DNA from: Glaciecola sp.
GTDB taxonomy: Bacteria; Pseudomonadota; Gammaproteobacteria; Enterobacterales; Alteromonadaceae
DNA: 64,000 bases
Assembly: GCA_029246415.1 (NCBI GenBank)
Contig: JAQWNF010000023.1
Span: 62,001-126,000 of the forward strand
Direction: 5' to 3'
The notes beneath the pieces were generated by a model. The model searched no databases. It saw nothing but the letters and a program-made list of their open reading frames with translations, and was not told the DNA's origin. The translations under genes and the position numbers were made by a program. Numbering within the stretch: the first letter of the stretch is position 1; every line of letters starts with the position of its first letter. Positions 7,554-16,644 of the stretch are shown piece after piece.

Positions 7554-8750
7554 ATGCTAACCGTAAAAGATGATTATTTAACACCAGAAGCTGTCGCCAT
7601 CATACAACGCGCCAAAGACCTTGCACCGCGTTTGGCTGAGCGAGCTAGAGCCGCTGAAGATGCAGGTATTATTCCACCAGAAACGATTGCAGATATGCAA
7701 GAAGCTGGTTTTTTTAAAGTACTGCAACCGAAGCGCTGGGGTGGATATGAAATGGACCCACGTGTCTTTTACTGTGTCCAAATGGAACTCGCAAAAGGAT
7801 GCATGGCCACAGCGTGGGTATATGGCGTGGTTGGCGTTCATAACTGGCAAATCCCTCTTTTCCCTGAACAGGCACAACAAGATGTATGGGGCGAAGATCC
7901 TACTACGCTTACCGCATCTACATATATGCCTACAGGAAAAGCCGAACCGGTTGAAGGCGGCTATAAATTTAGTGGTCACTGGAGCTGGAGTAGCGGTTCA
8001 AAATATTGTAAGTGGATTTTGTTAGGTGGATTACTACCTAAAAAAGATGGCTCAGGCGCACTTGAACACTGTACTTTTTTATTACCTAGATCTGACTTTG
8101 AGATTGTAGAAAACTTTGATGTATTGGGTCTTCGTGCTACTGCAAGTCATGATATTCATGTGACTAACGCTTTTGTGCCAGAACACCGCACTCACCGCAC
8201 TAACGACCACAGCGATGAAGGTTGTTTAGGACGCGCGACCAATCCCGGTTGGTTATATAAGATTCCATTTACGCAAGTGTTTCAACGTGCAGTATCGACT
8301 GGTTGTATTGGTGCTACTGATGGCGCAATAGCAAGCTTCAGAACCCGCGCAGCAACGTTTGTTGGCAAACACGGTTCTAAGACTGCTGAGGATGTTAACT
8401 CGCAGTTGGTTGTAAGTGAAGCAATGATGCTTACAGATCAACTTAAGCTAGTGTTATTACGTAATTTTCAACGTATTGTCGATATAGCTAAAAGTGGCGA
8501 AAAAATGCCTATAGAAGAGCGGTTAATGCAACGTGCTCAAGCTGCTCAAGTACCTAAATTGTGTGCTGAAGCCGTAAACGAAATTATGCGTGCATGTGCT
8601 GCTAATGGTGCATATAAATCAAATCCGATTGAACGCACTTTTCGTGACTTACATGTTGCGCGAGGACATATCGCAAATAATTCCGACACCTATGCTCGCA
8701 GTCATGGTGCGGTGATGCTAGGGCTACCCAATGCAGATCCTTTTGTATAG
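7554..8750 (+). CDS. hsaA: 3-HSA hydroxylase, oxygenase subunit HsaA
   Basis: Flavin-dependent monooxygenase oxygenase component, acyl-CoA-dehydrogenase fold. In the 9,10-seco pathway it hydroxylates the phenolic ring A of 3-HSA at C4, using reduced flavin from HsaB. The start at 7554 (MLTVKDDYLTPEA) is preferred: GGAG lies about 9 nt upstream and the product (398 residues) then matches HsaA length, whereas a TTG start at 7443 would run through the operator and promoter. Family wording is strong: an N-terminal helical domain, then VVGVHNWQIPLFPE, GGYKFSGHWSWSSGS around residues 130-145, FDVLGLRATASHD, and the C-terminal ARSHGAVMLGLPNADPF. Its reductase partner is encoded 17 kb away at 25783. 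Confidence 0.88.
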   Translation: MLTVKDDYLTPEAVAIIQRAKDLAPRLAERARAAEDAGIIPPETIADMQEAGFFKVLQPKRWGGYEMDPRVFYCVQMELAKGCMATAWVYGVVGVHNWQIPLFPEQAQQDVWGEDPTTLTASTYMPTGKAEPVEGGYKFSGHWSWSSGSKYCKWILLGGLLPKKDGSGALEHCTFLLPRSDFEIVENFDVLGLRATASHDIHVTNAFVPEHRTHRTNDHSDEGCLGRATNPGWLYKIPFTQVFQRAVSTGCIGATDGAIASFRTRAATFVGKHGSKTAEDVNSQLVVSEAMMLTDQLKLVLLRNFQRIVDIAKSGEKMPIEERLMQRAQAAQVPKLCAEAVNEIMRACAANGAYKSNPIERTFRDLHVARGHIANNSDTYARSHGAVMLGLPNADPFV

Positions 8751-8784
8751 GTAACCATATTATTATAACTATTTAGATGAAATT

Positions 8785-8808
8785 AGGTGCTGAAAAGCGC
8801 CTTTTTTT
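8785..8808 (+). terminator. weak intrinsic terminator or attenuator after hsaA
   Basis: AGGTGC, loop TGAAAA, GCGCCT (one G-U pair) followed by seven T residues, 35 nt after the hsaA stop. It probably reduces rather than blocks read-through into the thiolase gene, as no clear new promoter is seen. Confidence 0.6.
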
Positions 8809-8852
8809 ACATACAACCGTCTTATATTACTTGTTTAAATTAAGGATTTATT

Positions 8853-10058
8853 ATGCGCGAAGCAGTCATTGTATCTACCGCAAGAACCCCGATGGGAAAA
8901 GCATTCCGCGGAGCGTTTAACGATACTGAAGCCCCTGCATTATCAGGGCATGCTGTCGAACAAGCAGTCAAAAAGGCAGGAATTGACGGTGCAGAAGTTG
9001 ATGATGTCATTATCGGTTGTGCCGCTCAACAAGGTACCCAAAGTTATAATTTAGGGCGCTTAACGGCCACCGCTGCAGGCTTACCAAATAGCGTACCAGG
9101 GATGACCTTAGATCGTCAGTGTGCTTCAGGTTTGATGAGCATTGGCTTTGCCGCGCAAAGTATTATGACGGGCTCAATGAATATCGTTGCTGCCGGCGGT
9201 GTTGAATCCATTTCGATGGTGCAAAACAAACATAAAAATACCTATCGTAACGTGTCAAAATTGGTTTTATCTAAATCACAGCATGCTTACATGCAGATGA
9301 TAGAAACAGCCGAAGTGGTATCTAAGCGTTATAATATTTCTCGCTTAGTACAAGATGAGTATAGTTTTCAATCACAACAACGTATTGCAACTGCCCAAGA
9401 AAACGGTTTATTCAACGACGAAATAGTCCCTCTGTCATCAACCAAATCGGTATTTAATCGCGACACCAAAGAAGTGACATTTGAAGACGTTCTTTTAACC
9501 AAAGATGAGGGTAATCGCCCATCAACCACGCTAGAAAGTTTGCAAGGTCTTGAGCCCGTATTTAAAGACGGGTCGGTCATTAAACAAGGCGAATTTATTA
9601 CCGCTGGTAATGCCAGTCAATTATCAGATGGCGCATCAGCCTGTATCGTTATGGATTCGGCCTTAGCCAGTCAAAAAGGTTTAATGCCGATGGGGATCTT
9701 TAGAGGAATAGCTGTCGCCGGTTGTGACCCCGATGAAATGGGCATTGGTCCAATTTATGCCATTCCAAAATTATTAAAGCAACATGGTCTAGCCATTGAT
9801 GATATTGGTTTGTGGGAAATTAACGAAGCATTTGCGTGTCAATTGATCTACTCTCGTGATTATTTACATATCGACAATGACAAACTCAATGTCAATGGCG
9901 GTGCAATTTCTATCGGTCATCCTTTTGGTATGAGTGGCTCAAGAATGGTCGGTCATGCACTGATTGAAGGCAAACGTCGTGGTGTGAAATACGTAGTTGT
10001 AAGTATGTGTATAGGTGGAGGCATGGGCGCGGCAGGTCTGTTTGAAGTATGTTTATAA
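8853..10058 (+). CDS. thiolase (acetyl-CoA acyltransferase)
   Basis: Thiolytic release of acetyl- or propionyl-CoA from a 3-ketoacyl-CoA. The 401-residue protein is a full-length thiolase: nucleophile Cys90 in DRQCASG, NEAFA, the catalytic His in [11 protein letters not shown] and the second Cys in SMCIGGGMG. The region between residues 110 and 150 (VEDIS-like, many Lys) differs from FadA5 and FadA6 as I recall them, so I do not assign a symbol. In context it probably acts on a steroid side chain or a HIP-derived chain. AAGGA lies 8-10 nt before the ATG. Followed 12 nt later by an SDR gene. Confidence 0.88.
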   Translation: MREAVIVSTARTPMGKAFRGAFNDTEAPALSGHAVEQAVKKAGIDGAEVDDVIIGCAAQQGTQSYNLGRLTATAAGLPNSVPGMTLDRQCASGLMSIGFAAQSIMTGSMNIVAAGGVESISMVQNKHKNTYRNVSKLVLSKSQHAYMQMIETAEVVSKRYNISRLVQDEYSFQSQQRIATAQENGLFNDEIVPLSSTKSVFNRDTKEVTFEDVLLTKDEGNRPSTTLESLQGLEPVFKDGSVIKQGEFITAGNASQLSDGASACIVMDSALASQKGLMPMGIFRGIAVAGCDPDEMGIGPIYAIPKLLKQHGLAIDDIGLWEINEAFACQLIYSRDYLHIDNDKLNVNGGAISIGHPFGMSGSRMVGHALIEGKRRGVKYVVVSMCIGGGMGAAGLFEVCL

Positions 10059-10070
10059 GGAAAAAACTAG

Positions 10071-10868
10071 ATGAGTAATATACTTGATCGTTTTCGGTTA
10101 GATAACAAAGTTGCCATTGTAACGGGTTCAGGCAGAGGCATTGGCGCAGCCATTGCTATCGCCTTTGCTGATGCTGGTGCCAATGTGGTTGTTACAGCCC
10201 GAACCAAAGAACAATTAGAAAACACCGTGGCTGAAATCCACAAACGCGGTCAAAAAGCATTATTAGTTGTGTGCGACGTCATGGATGCTGCGCAGCGTGA
10301 AGCACTTGTTGAACAAACCCTAGCTGAATTTGGGCGTATTGATATTTTGGTCAATAACGTCGGGGGTTCGGGAGAGATTAAGCCGACATTGATGACGAGC
10401 GAAGAAGAATTAGAAGCATGTTTTAAATTTAATACCACGACTGCTTTTGCTATGTCGCGTTTGTGTGCGCCGCATATGGCAAAATCTCCAGATACCGGCG
10501 CGATTATTAATATATCGTCAGTTGCCGGGCACCTCGCTCAGCCTGGTTTTATTAGTTACGGAATTGGTAAAGCGGCAATGAATTTCATGACTTTTAATTT
10601 AGCACAAGATTTCGCGCCTAAAGTACGTGTCAATGCAATCAGTGTGGGATCAACACTCACTGATGCGCTTGCGGGGATCATGAATGATGATCTAGAAAAA
10701 GCCATGCTTAAAAACACACCAATGAACCGACTAGGACAACCGGAAGATGTCGCTGCGTGTGCCTTGTTTTTAGCGTCACCGGCTTCCAGTTATATTACTG
10801 GCGAAATCTACGGCGTCAATGGTGGCTTAACCAAAACACCGATGGAAATGCCGCGAAGTACTTTTTAA
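10071..10868 (+). CDS. short-chain dehydrogenase, 7alpha-hydroxysteroid dehydrogenase-like
   Basis: NAD(P)-dependent oxidoreductase, 265 residues. Cofactor motif TGSGRGIG near residue 18, NNVGG in place of the usual NNAG, and catalytic YGIGK. The C-terminal half closely parallels E. coli HdhA as I recall it: TDAL, then an E-K-ML-TP segment, RLGQPEDVA, ALFLASPAS and a GGL end. HdhA oxidises the 7alpha-hydroxyl of bile acids, so a role on C7 (or another hydroxyl) of cholate-type steroids is a reasonable inference. Last gene of the hsaA transcript; it meets the oppositely oriented flavin dehydrogenase gene after 16 nt. Confidence 0.82.
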   Translation: MSNILDRFRLDNKVAIVTGSGRGIGAAIAIAFADAGANVVVTARTKEQLENTVAEIHKRGQKALLVVCDVMDAAQREALVEQTLAEFGRIDILVNNVGGSGEIKPTLMTSEEELEACFKFNTTTAFAMSRLCAPHMAKSPDTGAIINISSVAGHLAQPGFISYGIGKAAMNFMTFNLAQDFAPKVRVNAISVGSTLTDALAGIMNDDLEKAMLKNTPMNRLGQPEDVAACALFLASPASSYITGEIYGVNGGLTKTPMEMPRSTF

Positions 10869-10884
10869 TCGGGTTGTATATATA

Positions 10885-12600
10885 CTACTGCTGTTGAGTA
10901 TGTTGCTCAGCAGCATGCTTAGCCGCCCTTCTTCCTGAAAATACGCAATCTGCTAATGATAAACCGCTCATATATAGATTTGAGGGAATGCCCACTGCGG
11001 TTCTACCTGCAGCATATAGACCAGGTATAGGATTTTTATTTGCATCAACCACTTCTCCAGAGCGTTCATCAACATCTAAACCGCCCATCGTTAACACCGT
11101 GCATGGCAACAAATGTTGAGCTAACGAAATATCAATAACATGAAAAGGTCCTTGTAAGCTAACCGCGTCGTCTTTGGTTTTATGAAACGCATCGCTAACC
11201 TCACCATTAGCAACGCGTGCATAATTTGCTATTTCTGCTTCTATCGTCGCTAAGTCAAAGTTATAATGATCGCACATTGCTTGCGTCGTTTTAAATTTCT
11301 TTTTGACGAAAATATGATTCAATGCCGCCAAGAGTTGTTGAAATGGCAGTACTTTACCCGGTGAAATTTCCCGCCATGCTTGTTTGACTAAAGCAGAATC
11401 TAAAATCAACCATGCCTTACCATTATTGCGTTCTACCATCGCTTCACCAATAGTTGCACCATAGCTAGACTCATTCACAAATCTAGCGCCTTGTTGGTTC
11501 ACAATAATGCCTTTTGACCATGCTAGAGGCGGATTGATAAAGCGCCAAGCTGTCGCGTTTTCCATTAATTTGGTAGCGCCTCCAGCGGACTCCCCTAAAC
11601 GTATACCACTGCCATCATCAGCATGGGTACCAAGTGGTAATCCATGTAAGTATTTAGGACAGTAATGCTTAACCATTTTTCGATTAAAAATAAATCCTCC
11701 CGCACTCAGCACAACACCCGATCGTGCGCGGTAGAAAACCACTTCTCGTTCGTTTTCTTCAATACGCTTTACTTTGTTACGAAAATACTGTGCCAGCTTA
11801 CGCATTGATTTACCGCCTGGCAGCATATTAGGAAAATACGTCGCCACTCCTGTCGCCAATGCACTGTTGCGTTTATGTCTTTTTTCAGCGTCACTGCCGG
11901 CAATCAGTTGCAAGGCTTTGAGCCCTAGTACACGCCCATGTTTATCGACAATAAGTTGACGTGCTTCAGTTTGAGTGTCTACTTGAACGCCCAAATTCTT
12001 AGCCGATTCACGCATAGGCCAAAACAATGCGCCGCCTAGATTAACCGCTGAATTACCATTTTTAATGACGCCTCTATGCCCTCTTGCTGCAGGGGGATGC
12101 TCACCACGATACGATGGTAATAAGGAATTATCCGAGTGATATAGAAAATATTTTACATTAGGATATGAGGTTTTCTTCTTGTATACCGGACCAGAAAACT
12201 TAACGCCATGGCTCATTAACCAATCCAGATTCTGCGCGCTTTGTTCACAAAAGCGCATTAAGGTTTCATCTTTAACTACACCTTGGGTCTCTAGATTTAA
12301 GTAATCAAACATTGCTTGTGGTGAATCTTGCTCTCCTAATGATTCTTGCACCTTAGTGCCGCCACCAGCATAAACCACCCCGCCACTTTTGACTGAAGCT
12401 CCGCCGCCCGCAAATCGGTCTAATACAATCACATCCAATCCACTTTCTCGCCCTTCCAATGCTGCAGATGCACCGGCTGCACCATACCCCACGATCACCA
12501 AATCAGTTTCATGATGCCAAGTAATATCAGTTTTGCTGTTGACGACTAACGCTTGTTCAACGTTTGAAAACCAGTGTGGCGACGTATTTGATGTGGTCAT
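10885..12600 (-). CDS. KstD-family FAD steroid dehydrogenase (delta1 or delta4 type)
   Basis: 571-residue flavoprotein of the fumarate reductase/KstD superfamily. The FAD motif IVGYGAAGASAALE sits near residue 34, the GGASVKSGG loop follows, and the C-terminus has GLYAAGRTAVG and LYMSGLSLADCVFSGR, which close the FAD site. It differs clearly from the canonical KstD at 16641, so it more likely introduces another double bond, such as the delta4 bond of 5alpha- or 5beta-3-ketosteroids (TesI / 5-beta delta4-KSTD type). That assignment is inference from context. AGGAAAA precedes the ATG. Last gene of the long minus-strand transcript that starts near 21265. Confidence 0.82.
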   Translation of the reverse strand: MTTSNTSPHWFSNVEQALVVNSKTDITWHHETDLVIVGYGAAGASAALEGRESGLDVIVLDRFAGGGASVKSGGVVYAGGGTKVQESLGEQDSPQAMFDYLNLETQGVVKDETLMRFCEQSAQNLDWLMSHGVKFSGPVYKKKTSYPNVKYFLYHSDNSLLPSYRGEHPPAARGHRGVIKNGNSAVNLGGALFWPMRESAKNLGVQVDTQTEARQLIVDKHGRVLGLKALQLIAGSDAEKRHKRNSALATGVATYFPNMLPGGKSMRKLAQYFRNKVKRIEENEREVVFYRARSGVVLSAGGFIFNRKMVKHYCPKYLHGLPLGTHADDGSGIRLGESAGGATKLMENATAWRFINPPLAWSKGIIVNQQGARFVNESSYGATIGEAMVERNNGKAWLILDSALVKQAWREISPGKVLPFQQLLAALNHIFVKKKFKTTQAMCDHYNFDLATIEAEIANYARVANGEVSDAFHKTKDDAVSLQGPFHVIDISLAQHLLPCTVLTMGGLDVDERSGEVVDANKNPIPGLYAAGRTAVGIPSNLYMSGLSLADCVFSGRRAAKHAAEQHTQQQ

Positions 12601-12640
12601 ATATTTTCCTTTATGTGCCTGTAAAGCCTTTAAACAGAGC

Positions 12641-13837
12641 TTATACTGACGGACGAAGCTCTTTAGGCATTCCTAAACCGCGTTCAGCGATGATGTTACG
12701 CTGTATTTCATTGGTACCACCATAAATCGTGTCAGAGCGCACAAATAAATACAACGCTTGCATGCGCGTTAATTCATAAGGAGCAGCAGATACGATTTCA
12801 GCTTCAGGCCCGAGTACGTCCATCGCTAATTCACCCAAATCACGATGCCAAGTTGCCCAAAACAATTTATATATCAACGCTTCTTTTTGTAATGATCCAT
12901 CATCACCATTACCCGATAACATCCTTAGGCTGTTATAGCGCATTATTTTTAAACCTATGTGGGCATCAGCAATCCGTTGACGGATCATTGGATCTTGGTT
13001 TGTACCATTGTCTTTAGCAGCAACAATCACTTCGTTCAGTTCATTTTGAAACTGCATTTGCTGGCCAAGTGTCGATACACCGCGCTCAAAACCAAGTAAA
13101 CCCATTGCGACCGCCCAGCCTTCACCTGGCTGACCGACAATATCTTGAGCATCACATTCCGCGTTATCAAAAAACACCTCGTTAAACTCACTAGTGCCAG
13201 TCAATTGCTTGATCCCTCGGACTTCTATACCCGGTTGTTCCATTTTTAATAAAAAGAAACCTAACCCTTTGTGACCTTTTGAGCCAGGATCAGTGCGGGC
13301 AATCACAAAAATATAATCGGATTCATGAGCTAAAGATGTCCATACTTTTTGCCCAGTGATAAGCCATTTACCACTGGCTTCATCAAATACCGCTTTGGTG
13401 CGGACATTCGCCAAATCAGAACCGGCACCAGGCTCTGAATATCCTTGGCACCATAAATCATTACCTGAGACAATACCGGGTAAGTAACGTTTTTTTTGTG
13501 CCTCACTACCAAATGCAATCAAGGTTGGCCCCGTTAAGCCTTCACCAATGTGTCCAACCCGACCCGGTGCTCCGGCACGAGCATATTCTTCATTAAATAT
13601 GACTTGCTGTTCAATAGAGCAGCCGCGTCCACCGTATTTCTTGGGCCATGCGATGCCTATCCAACCGCCTTGTGCAAGTTTACTTTCCCATTTTTTTCGT
13701 TCCTCCGGAAACATATGCTCATCACCGGGTCCACCACGAAACTTCAACTTTTCAAATTCACCAACCAGATTGTCATGTAACCAATTTGCAACTTCTTCAC
13801 GAAATTTTTCATCTTCTTTACTAAAGCTCAATTTCAT
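12641..13837 (-). CDS. fadE30: acyl-CoA dehydrogenase FadE30
   Basis: Acyl-CoA dehydrogenase of ring C/D (HIP) degradation; in Mycobacterium FadE30 oxidises 5-OH-HIP-CoA. The 398-residue protein follows FadE30 almost block by block as I recall it: NLVGEFEKLK near the start, then WCQGYSEPGAGSDLA, GQKVWTSLAH, LTGTSEFNEVFFD, FERGVSTLGQQ, HRDLGELAMDV and the end YGGTNEIQRNIIAERGLG. The GTNEIQ motif and a complete FAD site mark it as the alpha-type (FAD-binding) subunit. The next gene upstream encodes a beta-type subunit, so an alpha2beta2 enzyme is possible. fadD3 lies upstream in the same operon, consistent with consecutive steps. Confidence 0.85.
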   Translation of the reverse strand: MKLSFSKEDEKFREEVANWLHDNLVGEFEKLKFRGGPGDEHMFPEERKKWESKLAQGGWIGIAWPKKYGGRGCSIEQQVIFNEEYARAGAPGRVGHIGEGLTGPTLIAFGSEAQKKRYLPGIVSGNDLWCQGYSEPGAGSDLANVRTKAVFDEASGKWLITGQKVWTSLAHESDYIFVIARTDPGSKGHKGLGFFLLKMEQPGIEVRGIKQLTGTSEFNEVFFDNAECDAQDIVGQPGEGWAVAMGLLGFERGVSTLGQQMQFQNELNEVIVAAKDNGTNQDPMIRQRIADAHIGLKIMRYNSLRMLSGNGDDGSLQKEALIYKLFWATWHRDLGELAMDVLGPEAEIVSAAPYELTRMQALYLFVRSDTIYGGTNEIQRNIIAERGLGMPKELRPSV

Positions 13838-13867
13838 TAGTCTGTACTCATAATTAATATGCGGCGT

Positions 13868-15025
13868 TTAATCCAACAGAATTTTAGCCACACACTCACG
13901 ATGATATGCGCCATTACCCAAAAATACCTGTGATGATTTGGCTCGTTTAAAATACAAATGCACATCGTACTCCCAAGTAAAACCGACTCCACCATGTAGC
14001 TGAATCGCATCACCTGCATTCTTAAAGTAGCCATCGGAGCAATATGACTTAGCTACACTAGCAGCCTCTTCTAGCTCTCCAGCTAACAAGCCACTATCAA
14101 AAACCTCTTGTGCCACACACGCAGCATAATAAACCGCTGAACGGGCAACTTCAGTGCGCAGCATCATATCTGCAGCTTGATGTTTTACGGCCTGAAAGCC
14201 CGCTATCGAGCGCCCAAACTGCACGCGCTCTTTGGTATATGCTACACTCATGTCTAATACTTGTTGCGACCCACCTACTTGTTCAGCGGCGGTAGCAATC
14301 GTCGCAAGGTTGATAATTTTATCAAGCAATGGCCAGGCATTTGCATACTCACCCATTAACGCTTGCTCATTCACCACGACGTTATCCAACACAATATGAG
14401 CTTGTTTTTTAGTTTGGTCCATCGTGGGTAAATACTCGCGAGTAACCCCTTTTGCCTTAGCATCAATCACGAATAAACTAATGCCACTTTTTCCACTCGT
14501 GTCTGCATTGCGTGCAGCCACAATTAGCACATCCGCAGTATGTCCATCGGGCACATAACGGTAGGCGCCATTAAGGACATATTCATTGTCCTTGGCTGAT
14601 ACAATGGCATCAACAGCATTGGCATCCCATGAACCCAAGCGCCCTGTATAGGCAAGCGTTGCGGTTAAGCTACCATCACAAATTTGCGGTAAGTAGTTGT
14701 GTTTTTGTGCTTCGCTACCGGCGACAAGTAGTGCATTGGCGCCTAAACACACCGTAGAAAAAAACGGTGAACAAAACAAATATTGTCCCATTTGCTCTAG
14801 CATGATCACTAATTCAACATAACCCAGTCCAAAACCTCCGTACTCTTCTGGAATATGTGTCGCTTGCCAGCCCATCTGTGTGCACAGTCGTTGCCACAAA
14901 TTAATGTCAAAGCCCCACTCAGACTCCATCGCATTGCGAATGGCTGATGACGTAGACACTTCACTCAAGAATGACTGAGCAGTGTCACGGATCATCAATT
15001 GTTCTTCTGTAAATGAAAATTCCAA
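13868..15025 (-). CDS. acyl-CoA dehydrogenase, beta-type subunit
   Basis: 385-residue acyl-CoA dehydrogenase-fold protein. It has the normal N-terminal helical domain (FSFTEEQLMIRDTAQSFL) and middle domain, but the C-terminus is HGGVGFTWEYDVHLYFKRAK rather than the GTNEIQ motif, the pattern of the non-canonical subunit in heterotetrameric steroid acyl-CoA dehydrogenases. The start is a TTG at 15025 with AAGGAAT 5-6 nt upstream; no closer ATG fits. Lies between fadD3 and fadE30 with 30-50 nt gaps. It probably pairs with the product of the gene at 12641. Confidence 0.85.
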   Translation of the reverse strand: MEFSFTEEQLMIRDTAQSFLSEVSTSSAIRNAMESEWGFDINLWQRLCTQMGWQATHIPEEYGGFGLGYVELVIMLEQMGQYLFCSPFFSTVCLGANALLVAGSEAQKHNYLPQICDGSLTATLAYTGRLGSWDANAVDAIVSAKDNEYVLNGAYRYVPDGHTADVLIVAARNADTSGKSGISLFVIDAKAKGVTREYLPTMDQTKKQAHIVLDNVVVNEQALMGEYANAWPLLDKIINLATIATAAEQVGGSQQVLDMSVAYTKERVQFGRSIAGFQAVKHQAADMMLRTEVARSAVYYAACVAQEVFDSGLLAGELEEAASVAKSYCSDGYFKNAGDAIQLHGGVGFTWEYDVHLYFKRAKSSQVFLGNGAYHRECVAKILLD

Positions 15026-15075
15026 GTAGTATTCCTTGATTCTTCCGACCAGTAGGCAGGTCCAGTTTTTAGCCG

Positions 15076-16644
15076 TCAGATAAGTGTGAGTAACTCTGCT
15101 TTTACTATCTTATTAGATGCATTAAGGGGCATCGCAGCAATAATTTCGACTCGTCTTGGCACTCGATAATTAGCCATGCGTTCTTTACACCATGCAATTA
15201 ATTCTGCTTGGCTGATTGTGTGTTCAGGTTTTAAAGTGATAAAGGCGCACCCTACTTCTCCCATCCGCTCATCACTAATACCAATCACAGCAGATTGGGC
15301 AATCGCCGGATGCTGGGCAAGTACCGCTTCAATTTCGGCAGGGTAGCAATTAAACCCACCTGAAATGTACATATCTTTAAGTCTGTCAGTAATACTCAAA
15401 TAGCCGTTTTCATCGAGATGCCCTACATCACCGGTATGTAACCAACCTTCGACATCAATTGCTTGGGCTGTGGCTTCTGGTTGCTCAAAATAACCTTTCA
15501 TGACATGAAAACCGTGTATACAAATTTCACCTGTCTCACCGGCTTGTAAATGTTCACCTTGGGCTGAGACTATCGCAATTTGAGTTCCTTCAATCGCTTG
15601 CCCACTGGTATTAGCAATCGTTTCATTATCAGTATTGGTATCGCAGATGGTCGCAAGACCACCGCATTCTGTTAATCCATAAGCGGTAGTTACCACTTTA
15701 AACCCTAAAACAGTGCGCATGCGCTCAATCAAAATAGGCGGAATAGTAGCAGCACCGGTCACGGCAACACGTAAACTTCTTAAATCGGCTGTTTGTAAAC
15801 CTGGGTGTGCAAGTAATGATAAATATAAGGTTGGAGGGCCCGGTAACACCGTAATTTTGTCATTGCTGATTCGCGTAAACACTTCATCAGCGTCAAATAC
15901 CGATTGCGGCAATATCGTCGCTCCAGCAAGTAAACAGCTCACCCAACCTGCTTTATAACCAAAGGAATGAAAGAAGGGATTAATGACCAAGTAACGATCG
16001 CCAGGAATGATCCCCAATGTTTTAATAAACACGTTAAACGCACGTATCATACTACCGTGACGGCTCATTACCCCTTTGGGTTTACCGGTTGTGCCTGAGG
16101 TAAACATCAAGTCAGACAAATCCTCGCCATCAATACTCATCGCCAATTTTAGCGCGCTGTCTTTACTTACCGACTCTCCTTTCGCTAAAAAATTTGCCCA
16201 AGAGGTGCAGGTTGCTATAGATAAACCTGCACGTGGTGTTAAGGTCACAATCGAAAGCTGGGACGGTTCAAATAACGCTGATAGTTGTGCTGGAAAATCG
16301 TTCTGTAGAAAATCGCCTTCGCTAAATACCAGTTTCGAACCGCTGCGCTTGATGATATCTGCAGCTTCTACTGCTTTCATTCGCGTATTAATAGGTACTA
16401 ACACTCCACCAGCCATTTGTAAACCAATCGCAGCTAATATCCAACGCGCTGAATTACAGCCCCATATTGCGACTCTATCACCGGGCTTAATGCCCGATGC
16501 AATGAGCGCTCGACAAACGTCTAGGCACTGGTTTGGCAGTTCTTGATAACTAATACTGATGTCACCGTCTTCAATCGCGCATAGTTCACCATGTTTTTTT
16601 GCTGCCGCAAACACTAATCGAGGCACACTATCGATGACTGTCAT
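15076..16644 (-). CDS. fadD3: HIP-CoA ligase FadD3
   Basis: ATP-dependent ligase that activates HIP, the two-ring propionate left after ring A/B removal, to its CoA ester and so starts ring C/D degradation. The 522-residue adenylate-forming enzyme has the P-loop FTSGTTGKPKG near residue 186 and the A8 region GWLHTGD through DRLKDMYISGGFNCYPAEIE. The catalytic Lys is in NASNKIVKAEL near the C-terminus. Runs such as INPFFHSFGYKAG, ITVLPGPPT and AVTGAAT match mycobacterial FadD3 as I recall it. Its ATG overlaps the kstD stop by 4 nt, so the two are translationally coupled. Confidence 0.87.
   Translation of the reverse strand: MTVIDSVPRLVFAAAKKHGELCAIEDGDISISYQELPNQCLDVCRALIASGIKPGDRVAIWGCNSARWILAAIGLQMAGGVLVPINTRMKAVEAADIIKRSGSKLVFSEGDFLQNDFPAQLSALFEPSQLSIVTLTPRAGLSIATCTSWANFLAKGESVSKDSALKLAMSIDGEDLSDLMFTSGTTGKPKGVMSRHGSMIRAFNVFIKTLGIIPGDRYLVINPFFHSFGYKAGWVSCLLAGATILPQSVFDADEVFTRISNDKITVLPGPPTLYLSLLAHPGLQTADLRSLRVAVTGAATIPPILIERMRTVLGFKVVTTAYGLTECGGLATICDTNTDNETIANTSGQAIEGTQIAIVSAQGEHLQAGETGEICIHGFHVMKGYFEQPEATAQAIDVEGWLHTGDVGHLDENGYLSITDRLKDMYISGGFNCYPAEIEAVLAQHPAIAQSAVIGISDERMGEVGCAFITLKPEHTISQAELIAWCKERMANYRVPRRVEIIAAMPLNASNKIVKAELLTLI

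Noticed and set aside
7621-8025. 134-codon plus-strand frame inside hsaA, and a 133-codon minus-strand frame opposite it
   Set aside because: Both are shadows of hsaA in other frames, with no ribosome site or protein-like composition.
16076-16546. 156-codon frame antisense to fadD3
   Set aside because: Antisense shadow of a strongly conserved gene; no homology recognised and no promoter or ribosome site seen.
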